A DNA stretch of 64,000 bases, from contig CAWIKW010000006.1 of the NCBI GenBank assembly GCA_963836785.1, positions 434,001 to 498,000 of the forward strand, in the 5' to 3' direction. The notes under the pieces were generated by a model. That model saw only the letters and a program-made list of their open reading frames with translations. It was not told the DNA's origin and made no database searches. Positions 43,613-53,196 of the stretch are shown in pieces (positions within the stretch are counted from its first letter, which is position 1; each line of letters starts with the position of its first letter). The translations under genes and the position numbers were made by a program. The DNA comes from DASQPR01 sp963836785. Its GTDB lineage: Bacteria > Actinomycetota > Actinomycetes > Mycobacteriales > Micromonosporaceae.

Positions 43613-44130
43613 TCGTCAATCGTCACCGACGGCACGCCACGCCGTCATTCCGGATTCCCACCCATCGGCACCTGAGATTCCCACCGCGAACCTCAGGGTT
43701 GACGCGTCAAACCAGGCCGGTCGAAGCCGCGCCTCGAACCTGCCGTACGGCCGACAACACCACGGGTCCACCGTGGCCGCCGCATTCCACATGCGCTCGT
43801 CGCATCGCGTCGCCGGAGCGACCGATGTACGGACATATCCGGCGGGCGGGGACACCGCGATCAGATCACGCCCGGGACCGCCGGAGGTTTGTGGCAGCAG
43901 GCAAGCAGCGATGCGTCAGCGCGTTGCCGTCGTCATCGCCGACAGCGAGTCGCGACTCGCTACGTCGTCGGCGGCGCGGGCCCCCTCGGCGCGTCGAACT
44001 TGTTGCATGGCGCCGATGAATGACGCGATCCTGGCCAGGGCCAATCGGTATTGCGGCCCGGGAGGCATGGTCCCCATGGCCTCAGCTTGGACAGGAAAGC
44101 CGCGTTTGACTATCGGGAGGATCCCGGGAT
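43613..44130. other. Gene-poor stretch with at most one tiny ORF
   Basis: These 518 bp lie between two leftward genes. I see no recognisable protein, RNA or strong hairpin, apart from a weak candidate small ORF on the minus strand at 43916-44077 listed separately. Confidence 0.5.
43916..44077 (-). CDS. Hypothetical 53-residue protein
   Basis: The frame encodes a mainly helical, charged 53-residue peptide (QYRLALARIASFIGAMQQVRR) without a signal or recognised motif. GAGG lies 2 nt before the ATG, which is too close to be ideal. Composition is compatible with a real small protein, but there is no independent support. Confidence 0.25.
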   Translation of the reverse strand: MGTMPPGPQYRLALARIASFIGAMQQVRRAEGARAADDVASRDSLSAMTTATR

Positions 44131-45954
44131 TTACCCTGAGTCCGACTCCGGGCCGGCCGGATCGGATCGGACCGAGGAGTCCCACCAGACCGCCGTGTCG
44201 CTGGGGACGACAGCCTCGGCCGCCAGCGGCTCGCTGGACAGCAGCATCCGCGGCGCGGGATGACCGAGCCACGCGGATGCCACGTCAGCAAGTGCAATGG
44301 GGTCGGGGCCGAAGTTTACGACGCAGGCAAACCCCGGCTCGCGGCGAAATCCCAGCACGGATGGTGGCAGGTCGAGCCACGTCATGCCTCCGTCGCCGAG
44401 CGCCGGGTGGCGGCGACGGATCCGCAGCGCGGTTCGGTACAACTCGAGCATGGAGTCGGGTTGACCGGTCTCGGCGGCGACGCTGAGCGACGCCCACCCG
44501 AGCGGCTGCGGCAGCCACGGCTGGGCCGTCGAACCCGCCGGACCGAACCCGTAGTCGTGCCGGCCGCCGGACCACGGGATCGGCACGCGACATCCATCTC
44601 GTCCGCGGTCGGTGTGACCGGATCGTTCCCAGGTCGGATCGCGGAGTGCGTCCTCGGGAAGGTCCTCGACCTCCGGCAGACCCAGCTCCTGGCCCTGGTA
44701 GACGTACGCGCTCCCGGGCAGGGCAAGGGTCAGCAAGGCGGCGGCTCGGGCGCGGCGGAGCCCGAGGTCGAAGTCGGCGTCGCTCGACAACAACAGGCTG
44801 AGCGACGGCTCCAGCGTGCGTCGCTGGGCGCGGGCGTAGCGCGAAACCTCGCGGGCGACGTCGTGGTTGGCCAACACCCATGTTGCCGGAGCACCGACCG
44901 AAGCGTGTTCCTGCAGCGTTTCGTCGATCGCCTCGCGCAGATCGGCGGCCGTCCACGGCGACGTCAGATAGTTGAAATTGAACGTGGTGTGAACCTCATC
45001 CGACCGTACGTATCGGACAAGTCGCGCGGGCTCGTCGACCCATGCCTCCGACACGAACACCCGGGGCGGCTGGTACGAATCGGCGATCTTGCGCCAGGCG
45101 CGGTAGATGTCGTGGACGTCGTCCCGGTCCCAGTGCGGGTGCGGGTGCCACTGCGGCCGGACCAGTCGACCGTCGACCTCAATCCGGGCCGCCGGCCATC
45201 GTCCGTCACCCACATCCGGCAGGCCGGCCTCTTTGATCAGCGAGTGCGCGACATCGATGCGGAAGCCGTCCACGCCGCGGTCGAACCAGAACCGCAGCGT
45301 ACGTTCGAAGTCGGCCCGTACCTCCGGGTTCTCCCAGTTGAGATCGGGCTGCTCCGGTGCGAACAGGTGCAGGTACCACTGCCCCGGTGTGCCGTCGGCG
45401 GACGTGACCCGTCGCCAGGCCGGCCCGCCGAAGCGAGACTGCCAGTCGTTGGGTGGCTCATCGCCGTTGACGCCACGACCGTCGCGGAAAACGTACCGAT
45501 CCCGCATCGGGGAGCCCGGGCCGTCGGCCAACGCCGCGCAGAACCACGGATGCCGATCGGACGTGTGGTTCGGCACGATGTCGAGCAATACCCGTAGTCC
45601 GCCGTCATGCGCCTCGCGGATGAGGGCCTCGGCCTCGGCCAGCGTGCCGAAGACCGGTTCGATGTCGCGATAATCGGCCACGTCGTAGCCGGCATCGGCC
45701 ATCGGCGACGGATACCACGGATTGATCCAGATTGCGTCGACGCCGAGGCCGACCACGTACGGCAACTTGGCCCGGATCCCGGCGATGTCGCCGACTCCGT
45801 CGCCGTTCCCGTCGGCGAAGCTGCGGATATAGATCTGGTAGATGACCGCGCTTCGCCACCATGTGTCGTCCCGAACCACGTCGCCGTCGGACGATGCCGA
45901 CGGCGACGGGATCCGCACGATCGCGGGCGTTGCGGGTGGTATCGAGTCGGTCAA
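44131..45954 (-). CDS. GH13 alpha-glucosidase (oligo-1,6-glucosidase-like)
   Basis: The 607-residue protein is a glycoside hydrolase 13 enzyme: WWRSAVIYQIYIRSFADGNGDG, GVDAIWINPWYPSPMADAGYDVADY, VLLDIVPNHTSDRHPWF, nucleophile Asp in VDGFRIDVAHSL, acid/base Glu in RVFVSEAWVDEP and the stabilising Asp in VLANHDVAREV. The DxNGDGxGD loop after the first strand binds Ca in many relatives. It should cut alpha-glucosidic bonds of imported maltodextrins, sucrose-like or isomalto-type sugars in the cytoplasm. TTG 45954 overlaps the MalG-like stop (TTGA), placing it last in the sugar operon. About 30 residues before the domain are extra. Confidence 0.9.
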   Translation of the reverse strand: MTDSIPPATPAIVRIPSPSASSDGDVVRDDTWWRSAVIYQIYIRSFADGNGDGVGDIAGIRAKLPYVVGLGVDAIWINPWYPSPMADAGYDVADYRDIEPVFGTLAEAEALIREAHDGGLRVLLDIVPNHTSDRHPWFCAALADGPGSPMRDRYVFRDGRGVNGDEPPNDWQSRFGGPAWRRVTSADGTPGQWYLHLFAPEQPDLNWENPEVRADFERTLRFWFDRGVDGFRIDVAHSLIKEAGLPDVGDGRWPAARIEVDGRLVRPQWHPHPHWDRDDVHDIYRAWRKIADSYQPPRVFVSEAWVDEPARLVRYVRSDEVHTTFNFNYLTSPWTAADLREAIDETLQEHASVGAPATWVLANHDVAREVSRYARAQRRTLEPSLSLLLSSDADFDLGLRRARAAALLTLALPGSAYVYQGQELGLPEVEDLPEDALRDPTWERSGHTDRGRDGCRVPIPWSGGRHDYGFGPAGSTAQPWLPQPLGWASLSVAAETGQPDSMLELYRTALRIRRRHPALGDGGMTWLDLPPSVLGFRREPGFACVVNFGPDPIALADVASAWLGHPAPRMLLSSEPLAAEAVVPSDTAVWWDSSVRSDPAGPESDSG

Positions 45955-46859
45955 CCCTTCACGCCACCAGCGGTGAGGCCGCCGACGATACGGCGCTGGA
46001 AGATGAGCACGACGATCACGAGCGGGATCGTGACGACGATACCGGCGGCCATCGTCTGGGTGTACGGCACGATGTGCGGCCCGGCGGTGAAGTTCACGAT
46101 CGCCACCGTCGACGGTGCCACCTTGTTGTTGCCGTTGGACAGGACGCTCGACAGCAGATATTCGTTCCAGGACGCCAGGAACAACAGGATCGACGTCGTG
46201 AAGATGGCCGGCGCCGCGAGCGGCAGGATCACCAGACGGAAGGCCTGCCCGGGCGTGCAGCCGTCGACCCGGGCGGCCTCCTCCAGATCCCACGGCATCT
46301 CCGAGAAAAAGCTCGTGAGCGTGTAGACCGCGAGCGGGAGCGAGAAAGAGATTTCCGGCAGAATCAGCGCTTGGTAGGTGCCGAGCCAGTGGAAGTTCGT
46401 GAACAACTGGAACAGCGGAGTCAGAATCGCGACGCCCGGGAACATCGATGCGCCCAGAATCGCGGCCAGGACGAACCCTTTACCTCGAAACACGAGGCGC
46501 GCCAGCGCGTAACCGGCGAACACACCGACGACCATCGCGATGCCCGTCACCACGGCGCCGATGAGCAAGCTGTTGACCAACGATCGGCCGAACGTGTTGT
46601 TCGTCGTATCGAACGCGTACCGGAAGTTGGACCACGTGACGTGTGAGAACCACGGCGTCGTATCGAACGTGTACGCCGGATCGCGGAACGACAACACGAG
46701 CATCCAGTAGAACGGGACCAGGCACCAGACAAAGATCAGCGCGATGACGGCGGTCGTGCCGATGTTGCCTCGATTGAATCGCGGCATCCGCGCGCGCATC
46801 GGCGGCCGGTTTGTCGGTGGGGTCTTCGTGGTCGCCGGCGTCAGAGTCGTCGTGGTCAT
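45951..46859 (-). CDS. Sugar ABC transporter permease (MalG-like, CUT1)
   Basis: The 302-residue protein has a Thr-rich N-terminus, six TM helices and the EAA loop LEEAARVDGCTPGQAFRLVILPLAAPA that contacts the ATPase. It is the second permease of the maltose-type importer. Its ATG lies 1 bp from the stop of the MalF-like gene, and its stop overlaps the glucosidase start. No ATPase gene is present in the cluster, so a shared MsiK-type ATPase is expected. Confidence 0.9.
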   Translation of the reverse strand: MTTTTLTPATTKTPPTNRPPMRARMPRFNRGNIGTTAVIALIFVWCLVPFYWMLVLSFRDPAYTFDTTPWFSHVTWSNFRYAFDTTNNTFGRSLVNSLLIGAVVTGIAMVVGVFAGYALARLVFRGKGFVLAAILGASMFPGVAILTPLFQLFTNFHWLGTYQALILPEISFSLPLAVYTLTSFFSEMPWDLEEAARVDGCTPGQAFRLVILPLAAPAIFTTSILLFLASWNEYLLSSVLSNGNNKVAPSTVAIVNFTAGPHIVPYTQTMAAGIVVTIPLVIVVLIFQRRIVGGLTAGGVKG

Positions 46860-46860
46860 G

Positions 46861-47890
46861 TCACTTCACCTTCGCAGCCTGAGCGCCGAGGATGTTGGCA
46901 TTGAAGAGCTTCACCAAGCCGAACGCGATCGCAAAGATGAATATGAACGTGATCGTCGACAGCGCTGACGCGGAATTGATCCCGCTGTTCAGCTGGTGGA
47001 CCACGAGGATGGACAGTGTCGTGGTGCCGTTCGCCCCGCCGGTGAGGATGTACTGGCAGGTCGTATATGCGCAGGACGTCAAGCGTACGGAAGATGACCG
47101 CCACCGCGAGGGCCGGCTTGACCAGCGGCAGGGTGATCCGCCAGAAGCGTTGCCAGCTGTTGGTGCCGTCGATGCGGCTCGCCTCGTACACATCGGAGCT
47201 GATGCCCTGCAGGCCGGCGAGGATCAGCAGCGCGATGAACGGCGTCGTCTTCCAGACGTCGGCGATCACGACCGCCGACCGAGCGGGCCACATCGATGAC
47301 GTCCATGCGATGTGCGTGCCTAACACCTTATTCAGGATGCCCTGCGGATCGAACACGACGACCCACAGCTTCGATGTGACGGCGGTCGGGATCGCCCAGG
47401 GGATCAGGATGGCGGCCCGCACGATGGCCCGGCCGCGGAAGGCGCGGTTCATCATCAGGGCGAAGCCCATGCCGATCGCCGTTTCGAATGCGACCGTTAC
47501 GACAGTGAACCCGACCGTCACCAGCAAGGACCCGTAGAACTGCGAGCCGAGCGTGCCGGTCGGGCAGTGCCCCACGCCCCCGGTCGTCGGGCATTGCTCC
47601 AGCAGCCAGTGCTTGTAGTTCGTGATGCCGTTCCACGCGCCACCCTGGTCGAAGATCCCGGTCGCCTTGTTGAGTCCGGGATCAGTGAGGAACGACTGAT
47701 AGATCGCCTTGACGATCGGATAGCCGACCACGAGGGCCAGCAGCGCGATCGTCGGCGCGATGAGGTAGAACGCCCGCCGAGCCTGGCCCTTGTTGGCCGG
47801 GACCGGCTTTCGCACGGGGCGACGCACCCGCTTCGCGACGTCGGCTTCCGTCGCGACCGGCTCGGCTTGCACCGGGTCAACAATGCTCAT
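46861..47890 (-). pseudogene. Sugar ABC transporter permease (MalF-like) with one frameshift
   Basis: From ATG 47890 the frame encodes a cytoplasmic N-terminus, TM1 (YLIAPTIALLALVVGYPIV), a periplasmic loop, and the EAA loop YEASRIDGTNSWQRFWRITLPLVKP, up to TLDVLRIYDLP. A single extra A near 47,054 then breaks the frame; deleting it gives the natural LPYILTGGANGTTTLSILVV and the last TM up to the stop at 46861. As written the product would lose the last two TM helices. With intact neighbours in a sugar operon, a sequencing error is as likely as a real mutation. Confidence 0.8.
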
Positions 47891-48032
47891 GGCTGCTCCT
47901 GCGCATCCTGGGGGACAGCAACTGGGTAGGACAGCATCTTCGGGGCAAAGCTTCGCGAGGGTCGCCCGACCCGCCGGAGTCCTCGAGGAGTCATCCGGCG
48001 GGTCGCACGACAGCGGTCAGTGTTTCTCGAGA

Positions 48033-49322
48033 TCACCCACCAGCGGTGGCGGACGAAATTGCCGCCTGCATGTTCTTCAGAGCGGTCTGCACATCGACTG
48101 TTCCCTGTAGAGCGGCGTAGGCGTTGGTCTCGATGGCCTCGGTGACGCCCGGGTAGTACGGGGTGACCGGCCGCGGGACCGCGGTCTGGATGCTCTTCAG
48201 CAGCGTCGGCAGGTACGGGAACTTCTGGACCAGCGCTGCGTCGGAGTAGAGCGAGGTCAGAACCGGCGCGAGCGTGCCCTGGGTGAGGTCGTTGCGCTGG
48301 ATCTTGTCCGACTCGAGGAACTTCAGGAAGTCGAGGTCGGTCGCCTTGTACTTCGAGTACGTGCTGATGGCAACGCTGTGGCCGCCGAGGCTCGACGCGC
48401 CGTGGCCATCCGGTCCGGGCAGCGGCGCAATGCCGAACTTGCCGATGACCTTCGAGCCCGAGGCGCCAAGGATCGCGTCCGCATACGGCCAGTTGCGCAT
48501 GAACATGAGCTGACCGGCCGAGAACGCGTTCAGGCTCTGCGTCTCCTGGAAGCCGAGCGCCTCCTTGGGGATGTAGCCCTGCTTGAACCCGTTGACCAGG
48601 AAGTTCAGACCGGTCGCGGCCTGCGTCGAATCGACGGTCGCCGTCGTGCCGTCCGAGCCGACGATGGCGCCGCCCGCGGCGTTGATCGCCTCGGCCGCGT
48701 TGACCGTGAGGCCCTCGTACTTGGCGAACTGACCGGCGTAGCAGCCCGGCTTCGGACCGGTGATCGTGCCGGGCGTCGTCTTGCCCTGGCAGTCGGCGAT
48801 CAGCTGGTCCCACGTGGTCGGCGGGGAGGACACCAGGTCCTTGCGGTAGTAGAGCAGGCCGCCGTCCGACGCGTACGGAGCCGCGTAGAGCGAGTTGTGA
48901 TAGGTCGCGGCCTTCACCGTGGCCGGCAACAGACCACTCGTGTCGATCGCCCGGCTTCCGGTCAGCGGGACGACCCAGCCCTTGGCCGCGAACTCCGCGG
49001 TCCATACGACGTCAACTGTCACCACGTCGTAGCCCGGGTCCTTGGCCTGGAAGTGCTGCTCCAGGTCAGACAGTTGCTGGTCGGCCTGGTCGGACTGCTG
49101 CTTGATCGTGACCTTTTCGTTGGGGTGCGCGGCGTTCCACTGCGCCGCGATGAACGGCATGATGCCGCTGTTGTCTTTTCCGGTAACAAACGTGATCGGA
49201 CCACGGGCGTTATCGCCGGAGCTGGATCCGCCACTGCTGCCGCCACTGCCGCCGCCACACGCCACGAGGGACATGGCTGCGACGAACAGGCATGCCGCGG
49301 CTGCGGCACCCTTGTATCGCAT
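48033..49322 (-). CDS. Sugar ABC transporter substrate-binding lipoprotein (family 1)
   Basis: The 429-residue lipoprotein has lipobox LVACG near residue 22, a Gly/Ser linker, and a family-1 (maltose-type) solute-binding fold: ITFVTGKDNSGIMPFIAAQWNAAHPNEKV, DVVTVDVVWTAEFAAKGWVVPL, LYAAPYASDGGLLYYRKDL and AFSAGQLMFMRNWPYADA. It should deliver an alpha-glucoside to the MalFG-like permeases. It is separated from the MalF-like gene by 142 bp and from its LacI-type regulator by about 200 bp containing candidate operators. Confidence 0.92.
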   Translation of the reverse strand: MRYKGAAAAACLFVAAMSLVACGGGSGGSSGGSSSGDNARGPITFVTGKDNSGIMPFIAAQWNAAHPNEKVTIKQQSDQADQQLSDLEQHFQAKDPGYDVVTVDVVWTAEFAAKGWVVPLTGSRAIDTSGLLPATVKAATYHNSLYAAPYASDGGLLYYRKDLVSSPPTTWDQLIADCQGKTTPGTITGPKPGCYAGQFAKYEGLTVNAAEAINAAGGAIVGSDGTTATVDSTQAATGLNFLVNGFKQGYIPKEALGFQETQSLNAFSAGQLMFMRNWPYADAILGASGSKVIGKFGIAPLPGPDGHGASSLGGHSVAISTYSKYKATDLDFLKFLESDKIQRNDLTQGTLAPVLTSLYSDAALVQKFPYLPTLLKSIQTAVPRPVTPYYPGVTEAIETNAYAALQGTVDVQTALKNMQAAISSATAGG

Positions 49323-49402
49323 GTAACCCGCCTTTCAGTCCGGTAATCCGGTAATACGAGTCATCGATTCGATTCGACGCCACATTTCAGGAAAGTTAAA
49401 GG

Positions 49403-49419
49403 CACACGATGCGCGTGTG
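49403..49419. promoter_or_regulatory. 17-bp palindrome upstream of the sugar-binding protein gene
   Basis: CACACG-ATGCG-CGTGTG, a perfect 6-5-6 inverted repeat about 81 bp upstream of the binding-protein start. With the similar 6-5-6 repeat at 49434 it is a candidate operator for the LacI regulator encoded immediately upstream. Confidence 0.45.
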
Positions 49420-49433
49420 TCAATGGTCACAAT

Positions 49434-49450
49434 CGACTGTCACACAGTCG
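49434..49450. promoter_or_regulatory. Second 17-bp palindrome upstream of the sugar-binding protein gene
   Basis: CGACTG-TCACA-CAGTCG, a perfect 6-5-6 inverted repeat flanked by outer GGTCA/TGACC arms. It lies 31 bp from the palindrome at 49403, centre to centre (about three helical turns). Confidence 0.45.
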
Positions 49451-49523
49451 TGACCGGCGCGACCTGCGTCGATGTGTCCACCTGGGATCGGCCCACGCGG
49501 CCGAGCTGCCGCGGCGGCGGCGC

Positions 49524-50552
49524 TCAATCGACAACCGCCGATGCCCGTACAGCCGCGACCGTGCCACGCTCCCGAAGATGCCCTTTGAATAGGGATTGGC
49601 ACCGCTGGACCGATTCGCCCTCCAATCGACGGATCAACACGTCGATCGCGACCCGTGCAACCTCCGCCGCGACCGGGCCGATGGTCGTCATGGGCGGATT
49701 TGTCATCTCGGCCAACTGCAGCGGCATGTCGATGGACAGCACCGAAAAGTCAGTCGGGATGCGCAGGCCGTGCTCGGTCGCGGCGGCCATCACTCCGGGA
49801 ATCGCCTGCTCATTGAACGCGACGACCGCGGTCAACGCCGGATCGCCGCGGACGAGCTGACCGAAGGCGGCCCGCCCGGCGGCGTGCGACCGCTCGCACA
49901 TGACCGTCGTCAGCACCATGCCGTACGCGGCCGCGGCCCGAACGAGCCCGTCCCGCAAACGCACGGCGTTGCCGCGGCCGGACCTGGTCGCCTCGGCCAG
50001 GTTCACGAAACCGACACGGCGGTGACCGAACCGGCCCAGGTACTCGATCGCCAGACGAGCGCACTGGTCGAAATCGGTGTCGGTGAAATCAGCGTCGCCG
50101 GGTGCGTCGGTGCGACCGATCATGGTGAACGGCAGGCCCGCGTCGGTCAGAATGCGCAGGCGCGGATCGCGCATCTGCACTTCCATCAGAAGTGCGCCGT
50201 CGATGAGTCCCTGTCGCGCCAATTGGCTGAGGTTGTCGAGCGTATTGGCGTCGCTCGTCCACAGCAACAAATGGTAGCCGCGCCGCTGAGCGTGATCCGA
50301 TGCTCCGATGACATACTCCACCGAACTCAAACCCAATTGCGCGCCCTGCACCGGGAACAACAAAGCGATGATGCGGCTGCGCTTCATCTTCAGGCTTCGG
50401 GCGACGGCATTGGGCGTGTAGCCCAACTCCACCATGGCATCTTCGATGCGTTCCTTCGTCGACTGCGAAATCGGCCGCACGCCGGTCAGCGCATACGACA
50501 CGGTGCTCACCGACACGCCGGCTAATCGCGCCACGTCCGCAATGGTTGCCAT
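49524..50552 (-). CDS. LacI family transcriptional regulator
   Basis: The 342-residue protein starts with the LacI headpiece MATIADVARLAGVSVSTVSYAL, with hinge region NAVARSLKMKRSRIIALLFP, followed by a periplasmic-binding-like sugar domain (IEYLGRFGHRRVGFVNLAE, TAVVAFNEQAIPGVMAAA, FSVLSIDMPLQLAEMTNPPMTTI). It probably represses the downstream maltose-type operon through the palindromes in the intervening 200 bp. Confidence 0.92.
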   Translation of the reverse strand: MATIADVARLAGVSVSTVSYALTGVRPISQSTKERIEDAMVELGYTPNAVARSLKMKRSRIIALLFPVQGAQLGLSSVEYVIGASDHAQRRGYHLLLWTSDANTLDNLSQLARQGLIDGALLMEVQMRDPRLRILTDAGLPFTMIGRTDAPGDADFTDTDFDQCARLAIEYLGRFGHRRVGFVNLAEATRSGRGNAVRLRDGLVRAAAAYGMVLTTVMCERSHAAGRAAFGQLVRGDPALTAVVAFNEQAIPGVMAAATEHGLRIPTDFSVLSIDMPLQLAEMTNPPMTTIGPVAAEVARVAIDVLIRRLEGESVQRCQSLFKGHLRERGTVAAVRASAVVD

Positions 50553-50965
50553 TGCGTGCCCTCCGGATCGATGCCGATAGTGTCCACGACGACGGTCGCC
50601 TGAACCACGCCGGCGGAAGACGCGACGCCGACTCGCCCGCGGCCGCGGTCTCTAGAGAGTGCACCCTGCTATGTCCACCGGGCAACGTCGCTGCGAGTTA
50701 TCGCAGGTGAAGGCGCATGGATTTCTCGTTCGAGCGTCCGGCGGCCGAGCGACGGGGCAAGCCGCCGGGCACCACCGCGAGCCAAACGATCAGCGAGCGG
50801 AGGGCGGGACCCGCGCTGGCGACCCAATGTGGATCAACATGTCCGGCCGTCGCGCGATTCTTCGACGTCGCCGATGCATCCCCGATGCGGTCGGCGCGAT
50901 AATCGATTTCGCCGTACGATTAGTGGCCGTCGGAATGAGCCCGCCGCATCGACCGCAGCGATTTT
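50553..50965. other. 413-bp intergenic region without a supported gene
   Basis: Upstream of the LacI gene and downstream of the PH-domain gene. Open frames here on both strands have no recognisable sequence or Shine-Dalgarno. No strong hairpin was seen. Confidence 0.5.
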
Positions 50966-51418
50966 CTAAGCGCGAGTGCGACGCTGCTGCAGCTCCGCGG
51001 CGACCGTCTTCAAACGAGCGACCGCCACCGGTTTCTTCGTCGGCTTTGCCGGCTGGAGTAGCGACGGCGGGACGTCGACATGCGTGCCGTCCATTCGCGT
51101 GAAGCGAATTGTGTGCGCGCCGCGTACGCCGGCGACCACGTCGATTTGACTAATGTCCGGCCACGGCAGCCACGACTCGCGCCCGACGAATCGAACGGCG
51201 ACTCCTTCGTCGTCGACCGACAGATACATACGCATCCCGACGATCGCCCAGGCGAGCGCGGCCAGCGCCAACAGGATGGTGAAGACACGGACCGGACCCG
51301 ACGGATGCCAGTAGATATTCAGCGCGGCACAGGCGGCGACGAGGAGGAAGAGGATCGCCGTTTGCCCCGGGGGAATTCGCCACGAGCGCTCGGCCATCGA
51401 TCCGGTCGGATCAGCCAT
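50966..51418 (-). CDS. PH-domain (bPH-type) membrane protein
   Basis: The 150-residue protein has two hydrophobic segments (TAILFLLVAACAALNIYW and VFTILLALAALAWAIVGM) followed by a small beta-rich PH-like domain (LSVDDEGVAVRFVGRESWLPWPDISQIDVV, HTIRFTRMDGTHVDVPPSLL). This layout matches short actinobacterial bPH membrane proteins of unknown function. It stands alone, leftward, between unrelated genes. Confidence 0.75.
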   Translation of the reverse strand: MADPTGSMAERSWRIPPGQTAILFLLVAACAALNIYWHPSGPVRVFTILLALAALAWAIVGMRMYLSVDDEGVAVRFVGRESWLPWPDISQIDVVAGVRGAHTIRFTRMDGTHVDVPPSLLQPAKPTKKPVAVARLKTVAAELQQRRTRA

Positions 51419-51680
51419 TGGCCGAGCCTAGCCGAACGAGTGCCCGTCGAGCGTGCCGAGATTTCGGCGCTGACCAGCAACATCGTCATCAGCCGCCCCA
51501 TCGGCCCCACCCGTACCGCTAGACATATGGCGACGTAACGCATCTCTCTCTTTGCCGTTCGGCTTGACGCATCGCCGGCGGAGGACAAGCGTGGCCAATG
51601 CACAACGGGAGGTTTGTCCATGCGGGCATCCATCCACCAGCGCCAAATCTGATGGCAAGTAGACGATGAGGAGTCTGACT

Positions 51681-51965
51681 GTGCTGACCCTGACCGATGA
51701 CGCAACCATGCAGATCCGCAACATCATCGACAGCCCCGGGGCACCCGAAGGCTGCGGCGTACGGATCGCCACCGACCCGGCGAGCGGCGCCCTGAGCTTG
51801 GCCCTCGCCGCGACCCCGGCCGAGGACGACAAGATCCTCGACGAGGCCGGCGCACGGGTCTTCCTAGAACCACAGGCCGCCGTGCTGCTTGACGACAAAG
51901 CACTCGACGCCAACACCGACGGATCCGGACAGGTCCACTTCAGCATCGCGGACATGGGTCAATGA
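51681..51965 (+). CDS. HesB/IscA-like fold protein lacking the cluster cysteines
   Basis: The 94-residue protein has the fold pattern of A-type Fe-S proteins: LTLTDDATMQIRNIIDSPGAPEGCGVRIA, LALAATPAEDDKILDEAGARVFLEPQAAVLLDDKALDA. The C-terminal CGC-type cysteines and the first conserved Cys are missing; the only Cys is in EGCGVRI. It is therefore unlikely to carry an Fe-S cluster by the usual ligands. GTG 51681 with GAGGAG seven nt upstream is preferred over ATG 51666. It stands alone. Confidence 0.75.
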   Translation: MLTLTDDATMQIRNIIDSPGAPEGCGVRIATDPASGALSLALAATPAEDDKILDEAGARVFLEPQAAVLLDDKALDANTDGSGQVHFSIADMGQ

Positions 51966-52181
51966 TGGCCTGACCCCGTATCGGGGCCGCCGCACCACTT
52001 TCGTACCTACTCGCCGACGGACGCGCTGCACTCAAAACGCTGGCGGTGAAACGCCGGCGGCAGCCGTCCGTCGCGGGCATGCCTGCGCCGTTTCCGTCTC
52101 TACGCCGCGATGCATCCGGCCGACACGCCAGATCGGCCGGTACGTTACGGATGACAGCGGCGGGCGTTCGAGGGAGTCGGT

Positions 52182-53196
52182 GTGATCGGTCCCGTGCGTA
52201 CGGTGGATTACCACGCGGCGGGGGAACCGTTCCGGATCGTGACGTCGGGCGCCCCGGCGATTCCGGGCACGACAGTGCTCGAACGACGCGCCGCCGCACA
52301 AACCGATGCCGACATCGACGCCGTCCGGCAATTGCTCGTACGCGAACCCCGCGGCCACGCCGACATGTACGGCTGTTTCCTCGTTCCGGCCAACGACGAC
52401 GGCGCCGAATTCGGCGTTCTGTTCTGGCACAAGGACGGCTACTCCACGGCGTGCGGGCACGGGACGATCGCACTCGGAGCGTGGGCGGTCAACACGGGCC
52501 TGGTCGAGGCCGCGCTCGACGGTGACACCGACGTCGTCATGGACGTGCCGTCCGGACGGGTGACCGCGCGTGTCACGCGCGCCGCCGGCGTGGTCCAACG
52601 AGTGGCGTTCCGCAACGTGGGCTCCTACGTCGTCGGCCGCGACATCCTGGTCGCGACCAGCCGCGGCGACGTCCGCGTCGATGTCAGCTACGGCGGCGCC
52701 ATCTATGCCTCATTACCGGCGGCCGACGTCGGCCTCACGGTGCACGCCGACCACTACGCGGCCCTCATATCGGTCGGTCGAGAAATCAAATGGGCGCTCA
52801 ACGCGAGCGAATGGGCCCGGCACCCGGTCGACGACCGACTGGCCGGCGTCTACGGCACGATCCTCTATGACGACCTCGGACGCGGCGACGAACGGTCCGC
52901 ATCAACGCAACGTCACCGTTTTTGCGGACGGCGAGGTGGATCGTTCACCATGCGGGTCGGGCACCTCGGCACGGTTGGCACTCCTCGCCGCCGATGGACG
53001 CATCGGTCCGGGACAGGTGCTCACCCACGAGTCGATCATCGGCACGACGTTCCTGGGCCGGGTGCTGCCCGCGGACAGCACCGCCGCTGGCGACCTCGTG
53101 GCAACCGAGATCGAGGGTACGGCGTTCGCGACGGCCGAATGCACGTTCGTTCTCGATCCCGCCGACCCGCTCGGAACCGGGTTCGTCCTCAGATAG
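52182..53196 (+). pseudogene. Proline racemase/hydroxyproline epimerase with one frameshift
   Basis: The first 230 codons from GTG 52182 encode the N-half of a proline-racemase-superfamily enzyme, with the first catalytic Cys in STACGHGTIALG. Near 52,885-52,895 the frame breaks and the homologous sequence continues in another frame as GPHQRNVTVFADGEVDRSPCGSGTSARLALL, with the second catalytic Cys, to a stop at 53196. Two Cys imply a racemase/epimerase rather than a hydroxyproline dehydratase. GGGAG precedes the GTG. As written the enzyme lacks half its active site; a single-base indel error would also explain it. Confidence 0.8.

Noticed and set aside
50659..51102. Plus-strand ORF of about 147 codons between the LacI and PH-domain genes
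   Set aside because: Arg/Pro-rich shadow composition, no recognisable sequence, and its 3' half is antisense to the PH-domain gene.
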